A stretch of DNA of 25,426 nt, from NCBI GenBank assembly GCA_016840905.1, contig JAEORM010000168.1, positions 1-25,426 on the forward strand, given 5' to 3'. The stretch is from Candidatus Gerdarchaeota archaeon (GTDB lineage: Archaea; Asgardarchaeota; Heimdallarchaeia; JABLTI01). Under the pieces are notes generated by a model, which did not search any database, was not told the origin of the DNA, and saw only the letters and a program-made list of their open reading frames with translations. Positions 21,261 to 25,426 of this stretch are shown piece after piece. The translations under genes and the position numbers were made by a program. Numbering within the stretch: position 1 is the stretch's first letter; each line of letters starts with the position of its first letter.

Positions 21261-22178
21261 TCATTTGGTTACTTTTGCGGGTACTTTTACTGGTGTCCCA
21301 ACTAACTTTCGTTTTGTTAAAATTGGAGTTGGATCAATAAAATGATCTTGAAATCCCAATTGTTTATGATCGATACCAAAAGCAAGCGCCATTAATTGTG
21401 TAAAGTATACGACAGGAACTTCTGGGAGAGATGAATTTAACTCTCGTGCTTCCTTTTGACGTCGATCTAAATTAAATTGACACAATGGACACGAAACCAT
21501 TATGATATCAACATCTTTTCGTTTCATAGAACCAATTATTTTATTGGTTCTGTCTGCCACAAGATGTTTATCATTAACTGTCAAATAAGAACCACAACAT
21601 TCAGTCATGTAAGGATCTTCCACTGCTTCGCCACCTAAAGCAAAAATTAAGTCGGATAAAATAGTTGGTTTTTCACTATTCTCATCAACAGAGACTTCTG
21701 TTGGTCGTAAAAGAGTGCAACCATAATACGGGGCGATCTTTAATCCATGCAAAGGTGTCTTTACTTTCGCTCTAATCTTATCAAAATCAAATTTCTTCAA
21801 CAAATCAAGTAAATGATGAACTTTAACATCTCCTGCATAATCTGTTTCTTCATACATGAATGAATTAAGACGAGATGCTTTCTCTGAATCGTTTTGGAAT
21901 AATAGATTAGCTCTTTTCAAGGTATTGTAACACATTGAGCATATTGTTACAACATCTGAGAAACCTTCTTCACGTGTTCGAATCATATTTCTAATTGGAG
22001 CAAGCTGACTTGAAAGATTATCATCAGCCAATCCAAAGAAAGTGCCACAACAATTCCAACGTGAGAGTTCAACCAACTCTATTCCTAATTGTTTCATCAC
22101 AGCTCTTGCAGTTGAATCCATATATTTAGCATAAGATTTGGCGGTACAACCCGGATAATAGGCTATTTTTTCAGTCAT
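21261..22178 (-). CDS. hdrB: Heterodisulfide reductase subunit B-like (two CCG domains)
   Basis: A 305-residue protein with both complete CCG cysteine sets: Cys11, 43, 44, 80, 83 and Cys154, 194, 195, 230, 233. In HdrB these hold two noncubane [4Fe-4S] clusters that cleave the CoM-S-S-CoB disulfide. The same fold serves as the membrane/quinone-interacting partner in class E succinate dehydrogenases and methylmenaquinol:fumarate reductase (MfrE). Here it is placed between an HdrC-like gene and fumarate-reductase genes. The product has no membrane helix; a C-terminal extension (about 275-305) is basic. The ATG at 22178 has GGAG ten bases upstream; the HdrC-like gene ends 17 bases before. Its own substrate may be a disulfide, a thiol pair or only a protein partner. 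Confidence 0.9.
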   Translation of the reverse strand: MTEKIAYYPGCTAKSYAKYMDSTARAVMKQLGIELVELSRWNCCGTFFGLADDNLSSQLAPIRNMIRTREEGFSDVVTICSMCYNTLKRANLLFQNDSEKASRLNSFMYEETDYAGDVKVHHLLDLLKKFDFDKIRAKVKTPLHGLKIAPYYGCTLLRPTEVSVDENSEKPTILSDLIFALGGEAVEDPYMTECCGSYLTVNDKHLVADRTNKIIGSMKRKDVDIIMVSCPLCQFNLDRRQKEARELNSSLPEVPVVYFTQLMALAFGIDHKQLGFQDHFIDPTPILTKRKLVGTPVKVPAKVTK

Positions 22179-22195
22179 GTTTTCTTTGCTCCATC

Positions 22196-22603
22196 TTATG
22201 TTGTTTGTTTCTTGAAACTGCTGATCAAAGCAATTTGTGGTAATTCTTCAAGCTGGTCCTTAGATATTCCTTCTACTTTAACATAGCTCTTTTTAGCGCG
22301 AAGGGAAATTTCTCGCAAGGATTCCATAGTTTTTGCTATGTCAATACCTTTTGGACATCTTGCACTGCAAACTAAACAAGAAGAACAAATCCAAAAAGTA
22401 TTAGCTTTTAGAACTGAGTCATCCCCAAGTTGAATTTTATGCATCACTTGATTTGGTAAGAGATCCATTACAGCAGATTCGGGACAACCTCCAGAACACT
22501 CACCACATTGATAGCAAATTTTAATGTTTATACCAGCTAATTCCATGACTTTCTCTCGGAATTGGATATTTTTTGTATTTTTTGCTAATTTAACAAAGGA
22601 CAT
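22196..22603 (-). CDS. hdrC: Heterodisulfide reductase subunit C-like ferredoxin
   Basis: A 135-residue protein with two [4Fe-4S] motifs: Cys30/33/36/40 (CYQCGECSGGCP) and Cys73/76/79/83 (CSSCLVCSARCP), as in HdrC. HdrC carries electrons from HdrA to HdrB. No HdrA is in the window, so here it may take electrons from the hydrogenase through another subunit. The C-terminus (after 100) is a plain helix and tail. The ATG at 22603 has GGAGTG just upstream; the protease gene ends 30 bases before. Confidence 0.88.
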   Translation of the reverse strand: MSFVKLAKNTKNIQFREKVMELAGINIKICYQCGECSGGCPESAVMDLLPNQVMHKIQLGDDSVLKANTFWICSSCLVCSARCPKGIDIAKTMESLREISLRAKKSYVKVEGISKDQLEELPQIALISSFKKQTT

Positions 22604-22633
22604 TTTTTACACTCCAAACTTTACTTTTTTATT

Positions 22634-23152
22634 TCATTTCGGTAACATTTCTTTAATTTCATTTTCAACCATACTTACTGCTTTAGAGACAGCTTTTTCT
22701 ACTGCTGGAGATAATGATTCACTAAAGACATCAAATCTCTCAGCTTCAATACCTATGATTATAACTTCTTTAGGAAGCTTTTCAGGGCCTAATTCTTTCA
22801 TTAAGACATCATAGGCAGTTGGTAGATTACAATCATGAGCACAATACATGTGTATAGTATTTTTGAATTCATCAATCGATAATTTGTGAACTTCTCCAGG
22901 AACGCCGTTTTCAAGAGCTAATGCATCAATCATAATGACCTTATTGTAACCAATGAAACGTTCAGCTAAACTTAAGCCACCTGTAGAGAGCTCATCAAAT
23001 TCTAAAGTAGTAATATGGGAATATTTCTTCTGAAGTTTTCTCACAACGTGTATGCCAACTCCATCATCACTTAGGATAGGATTGCCAACACCTATTATTA
23101 ACCACTTATCAGTGGTTGTTTTTGGGAAAACTTGAGAAGATAGGTCATTCAT
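22634..23152 (-). CDS. [NiFe]-hydrogenase maturation endopeptidase
   Basis: A 172-residue protease of the HybD/HycI/FrcD family, which removes the C-terminal peptide from the large subunit after nickel insertion. The nickel-sensing ligands are visible: Asp30 in GNPILSDDG (Glu16 in HybD), Asp76 in VIMIDAL and His106 in CAHD. The N-terminus has about 15 residues more than usual. Its ATG overlaps the stop of the large-subunit gene (ATGA, 23152-23149), so the two are translationally coupled, which fits its substrate. Confidence 0.92.
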   Translation of the reverse strand: MNDLSSQVFPKTTTDKWLIIGVGNPILSDDGVGIHVVRKLQKKYSHITTLEFDELSTGGLSLAERFIGYNKVIMIDALALENGVPGEVHKLSIDEFKNTIHMYCAHDCNLPTAYDVLMKELGPEKLPKEVIIIGIEAERFDVFSESLSPAVEKAVSKAVSMVENEIKEMLPK

Positions 23153-24612
23153 TTTCTACTTACCACGTCCTTTAGTTTTCGCTCCTTGTCATAAATTTTA
23201 ACTTCCATTGGAAGACTTCCATGTGGAGTATGGGTTGAGCAAGCTAAACAAGGATCATATGATCTGAAAGCTATTTCTACCATGTTGAGCATGGCTTCTT
23301 CTTCATAATTTCCATTCTTTATCACTTGTTTTGCTGCTTCTCTAACACTAATATTTATAGGAGCAATATTATGAGTAGTTGCAACTATTAGATTCACTTT
23401 TGTGATTATACCTTTTTCATCTGCTGTATAATCATGAATGAGAGTTCCACGAGGAGCTTCGACTATGCCAATACCTCGTCCACCAATTTCACCTTTTGGA
23501 ATAACACGATATTCACCATTAGTGATATATGGTTTTTTAGCAATCTCCAGAATGATCTCAGCAGAATTAAGCATTTCAACTAAACGAACCCAATTAGAAA
23601 CTAATTGCAAATGACTTGGTCTTCCAGCAATTGCAGCTACTTTTTTTGCTGCAGCTTTTGCAAGAGGAGTGGAATATTCACCAACATTGTATCGAGCTAA
23701 AGGTCCGACACTATAAACACCACTATCAGCACCTGACTCGAATCCTTTCCAACCTATTTTACGAACAAAGGTTTGTTTAGCTGTGCACCAGGGTTCACAA
23801 TGTTCACCAATATGTTCAAAGTATTCTTCATCTGCAAATCGATCTATTTCTTTTCCTTTTGGATCGATGATAACACCAGTACCACCATAATAATCGATTT
23901 GACCTTTTTCATCAACAGTGGATAAATAGTTGAAAGGATTATTATAGATACTTCCAGTAACAAGATCTTTTATTTTCTTGTTCTTTACTAGAATTGAATC
24001 AAAGACATCTAAATAATATTGAGTTAATTTAACTAATGCCTCTGCACGTTCAATTATTTCATTTTGTGTATCAGAAGTCAAACCTTTAGACATACCACCA
24101 GGAATTGCTGTTATGGGATGAACAGACTTACCTCCAAGTATTTCTTGGATAATGTGGGAATGGTTTCTTCCTTCTAGCGCTTTAAGAGTAAGATCTTTAT
24201 CAGCATGTAAAAGACCAAGTAAATTACGTTCTGCAGGATTTGCATCAGGACCTAATATTAAATCTGGACCTGCTAACGCAAAAAAGTGTGCAGAGTGAGA
24301 ATACCATACATGAGCAGCCATACCCATACGTCTTAGATCTTCGCCTGTTTTAGATGGTTTCACATGGAAAATTTGATCTAAAGCTTTTGCACTAGCAATA
24401 TGATGCGGCCAAGGACAAACACCACAAACACGGGAAACGATACGAGGCATTTCCTCTGCAAGACGACCATGACAGAATTTTTCAAAACCTCTGTATTCAG
24501 TTACTTGGAAATAAGCATCTTCAGCATTTCCCTTTTCATCAAGGAAAATAGAGATTTTTGCTTCTCCTTCCAATCTTGAAACGGGATTAATTATAACAGT
24601 TTTTTCAGTCAT
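23149..24612 (-). CDS. [NiFe]-hydrogenase large subunit, group 3-like (MvhA/FrhA type)
   Basis: A 487-residue catalytic subunit that oxidises or produces H2 at a Ni-Fe centre. Both cysteine pairs are present: Cys63/Cys66 in RVCGVCPWPHH and Cys455/Cys458 in DPCLACSTH. The end after His461 is a 26-residue peptide that the neighbouring protease would remove. SRLEGEAKI near the start and the LAGPDLILGPDANPAERN stretch are of the cytosolic group 3 (Mvh/Frh/Vho-like) kind; exact subgroup assignment needs a tree. No Tat signal occurs on this chain, as is normal. The ATG at 24612 has GGTGAG about six bases upstream. It follows the small-subunit gene by 12 bases. Confidence 0.93.
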   Translation of the reverse strand: MTEKTVIINPVSRLEGEAKISIFLDEKGNAEDAYFQVTEYRGFEKFCHGRLAEEMPRIVSRVCGVCPWPHHIASAKALDQIFHVKPSKTGEDLRRMGMAAHVWYSHSAHFFALAGPDLILGPDANPAERNLLGLLHADKDLTLKALEGRNHSHIIQEILGGKSVHPITAIPGGMSKGLTSDTQNEIIERAEALVKLTQYYLDVFDSILVKNKKIKDLVTGSIYNNPFNYLSTVDEKGQIDYYGGTGVIIDPKGKEIDRFADEEYFEHIGEHCEPWCTAKQTFVRKIGWKGFESGADSGVYSVGPLARYNVGEYSTPLAKAAAKKVAAIAGRPSHLQLVSNWVRLVEMLNSAEIILEIAKKPYITNGEYRVIPKGEIGGRGIGIVEAPRGTLIHDYTADEKGIITKVNLIVATTHNIAPINISVREAAKQVIKNGNYEEEAMLNMVEIAFRSYDPCLACSTHTPHGSLPMEVKIYDKERKLKDVVSRK

Positions 24613-24624
24613 TTTTTCTCACCA

Positions 24625-25426
24625 TTATTTTTTCTTTGAATCCGCAGCCTCATCTTTTGCCTTTTGCATTTTCATATGCATCAATAACTGTGGAACAGCA
24701 AATCGATAGAATGTGCCAAAAGGATCTATAACTTGATCTAAAAGCTTCTTCAAACCTTCTTCACCAAGCTCACTTTCTTTTTTAGCTCCAGCAATAGAAG
24801 CTATAGCAGAAAGTATTTTTATCCCAGGATCATGGACTTCTGGTGCGGGACCAAAACATCCACGGCAAGGCATATTAGCTTTAACAGTACATTGTCCACC
24901 ACAACCAGCTCGAGTTGCTGGACCCATACAAATTATTCCTTGAGATAAAAGACATTTTTCAGGATCAGGATTGATTTCATATGGGCGAACAAATTTGTTA
25001 ATAACAATTTCTTCAGGTTTAATTCTACCACACTCTTCACACAATGCTGTATCACCAGCAACAACTGTGCCCGAAGGTGGTAATTCTTTACGAGTAATGT
25101 ATTTGGTAATTATATCAATGAGAATTTCCCATTGTTTCCTAACAGGAGGACAACCAGGAACAAAGTAATCCACTTGAACTTCTGATGATAAGGGTAAACA
25201 AGAATCTAGTAATTTTGGTAAAGTCATTTTACGACCTTTTTTATATTCAGATTCTGTTTGCATATGGTTTGAACCTGAGCCATCCATATTATAGCCATTG
25301 ACATATGCTTCATCTAAAATCTCTTTAGCTGTAAAGGAGTTTGCTAATTGAGGGATGCCTCCATAACAAGAGCATGCACCATAAGCAATAAGCACTTTAC
25401 TTTTCTTTCTAAAGAGATGAGCCATT
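24625..25426 (-). CDS. [NiFe]-hydrogenase small subunit, group 3-like, 5' end outside window
   Basis: The C-terminal 266 or so residues of the electron-transfer subunit. Its frame is open to the window edge, and its first ATG (25425) falls just before LFRKKSKVLIAYGACSCYGG, an internal family motif (the second cysteine of the proximal cluster region), so the N-terminal CxxC part lies to the right. Further cluster ligands are visible: PGCPP, CEECGRIKPE, CLLSQGIICMGPATRAGCGG and CPRG-like CRGCFGP, typical of MvhG/FrhG with several [4Fe-4S] clusters. This chain passes electrons from the Ni-Fe site to the next carrier. It is the first gene visible of the operon; MvhD or HdrA, if present, would be to the right. 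Confidence 0.93.
   Translation of the reverse strand, partial: MAHLFRKKSKVLIAYGACSCYGGIPQLANSFTAKEILDEAYVNGYNMDGSGSNHMQTESEYKKGRKMTLPKLLDSCLPLSSEVQVDYFVPGCPPVRKQWEILIDIITKYITRKELPPSGTVVAGDTALCEECGRIKPEEIVINKFVRPYEINPDPEKCLLSQGIICMGPATRAGCGGQCTVKANMPCRGCFGPAPEVHDPGIKILSAIASIAGAKKESELGEEGLKKLLDQVIDPFGTFYRFAVPQLLMHMKMQKAKDEAADSKKK

Noticed and set aside
25423..25425. ATG as start of the hydrogenase small subunit
   Set aside because: It would remove the conserved N-terminal cluster-binding part; the codon precedes an internal family motif, so the gene is cut by the window edge.

Overview
The window looks like chromosomal DNA of a strongly AT-rich archaeon. The evidence is a deoxyhypusine synthase, a TFE-alpha transcription factor followed by a DUF2110 protein, an archaeal-type threonyl-tRNA synthetase, a geranylgeranyl-reductase-family flavoprotein, an Orc1/Cdc6-like AAA+ protein, and a tRNA-Cys gene with an intron of the bulge-helix-bulge type. 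The SDS22-like leucine-rich-repeat protein, the SCP2 domain and the anaerobic hydrogenase/Hdr machinery fit an Asgard archaeon (Heimdall/Loki-like). That placement is inference and was not tested.

Layout. 1-1916: 3' part of a large LRR protein gene, cut by the left edge. 2051-2154: tRNA-Cys(GCA) on the minus strand, with a 29-nt intron after position 37. 2344-2548: a small ORF of uncertain status with a strong hairpin behind it. 2671-5294 (+): information-processing genes dys, tfe and DUF2110. 5282-7965 (-): tmk and thrS. 8095-9995 (-): a short-chain dehydrogenase and an anchored extracytoplasmic protein. 10133-13832 (+): a six-hairpin glycosidase-like protein and a geranylgeranyl-reductase-family enzyme. 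13883-16358 (-): an AAA+ ATPase with winged helix and a CrtC/AttH-like lipocalin protein. 16560-16895 (+): an SCP2-domain protein. 16971-18720 (-): a four-helix membrane protein and a DAO-family flavoenzyme.

18889-25426 (-) is a tightly packed operon, read right to left: [NiFe]-hydrogenase small subunit (cut by the right edge), large subunit, maturation protease, HdrC-like, HdrB-like, an iron-sulfur subunit with one [2Fe-2S] and two [4Fe-4S] motifs, and a fumarate-reductase-type flavoprotein. All key cofactor and active-site residues are visible. The gene set suggests a soluble machine that links H2 to HdrB-type noncubane clusters and to fumarate/succinate (or a related substrate). It resembles a methanogen thiol:fumarate reductase whose CCG part is a separate polypeptide, wired to a group-3-type hydrogenase. 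No HdrA or MvhD gene is visible; either may lie beyond the right edge. This is the most interesting part of the window.

Many gene ends carry a 6-9 bp hairpin followed by a T-run in the sense direction. In several cases the stem contains the stop codon itself, so intrinsic-like 3' ends seem usual here. Shine-Dalgarno motifs (GGTG, GAGG, AAGG) precede many starts and support TTG starts for thrS and tmk. No CRISPR array, insertion sequence, rRNA or origin was found. No gene-free stretch exceeds 300 bases except 1917-2670, which holds the tRNA, the small ORF and the hairpin.
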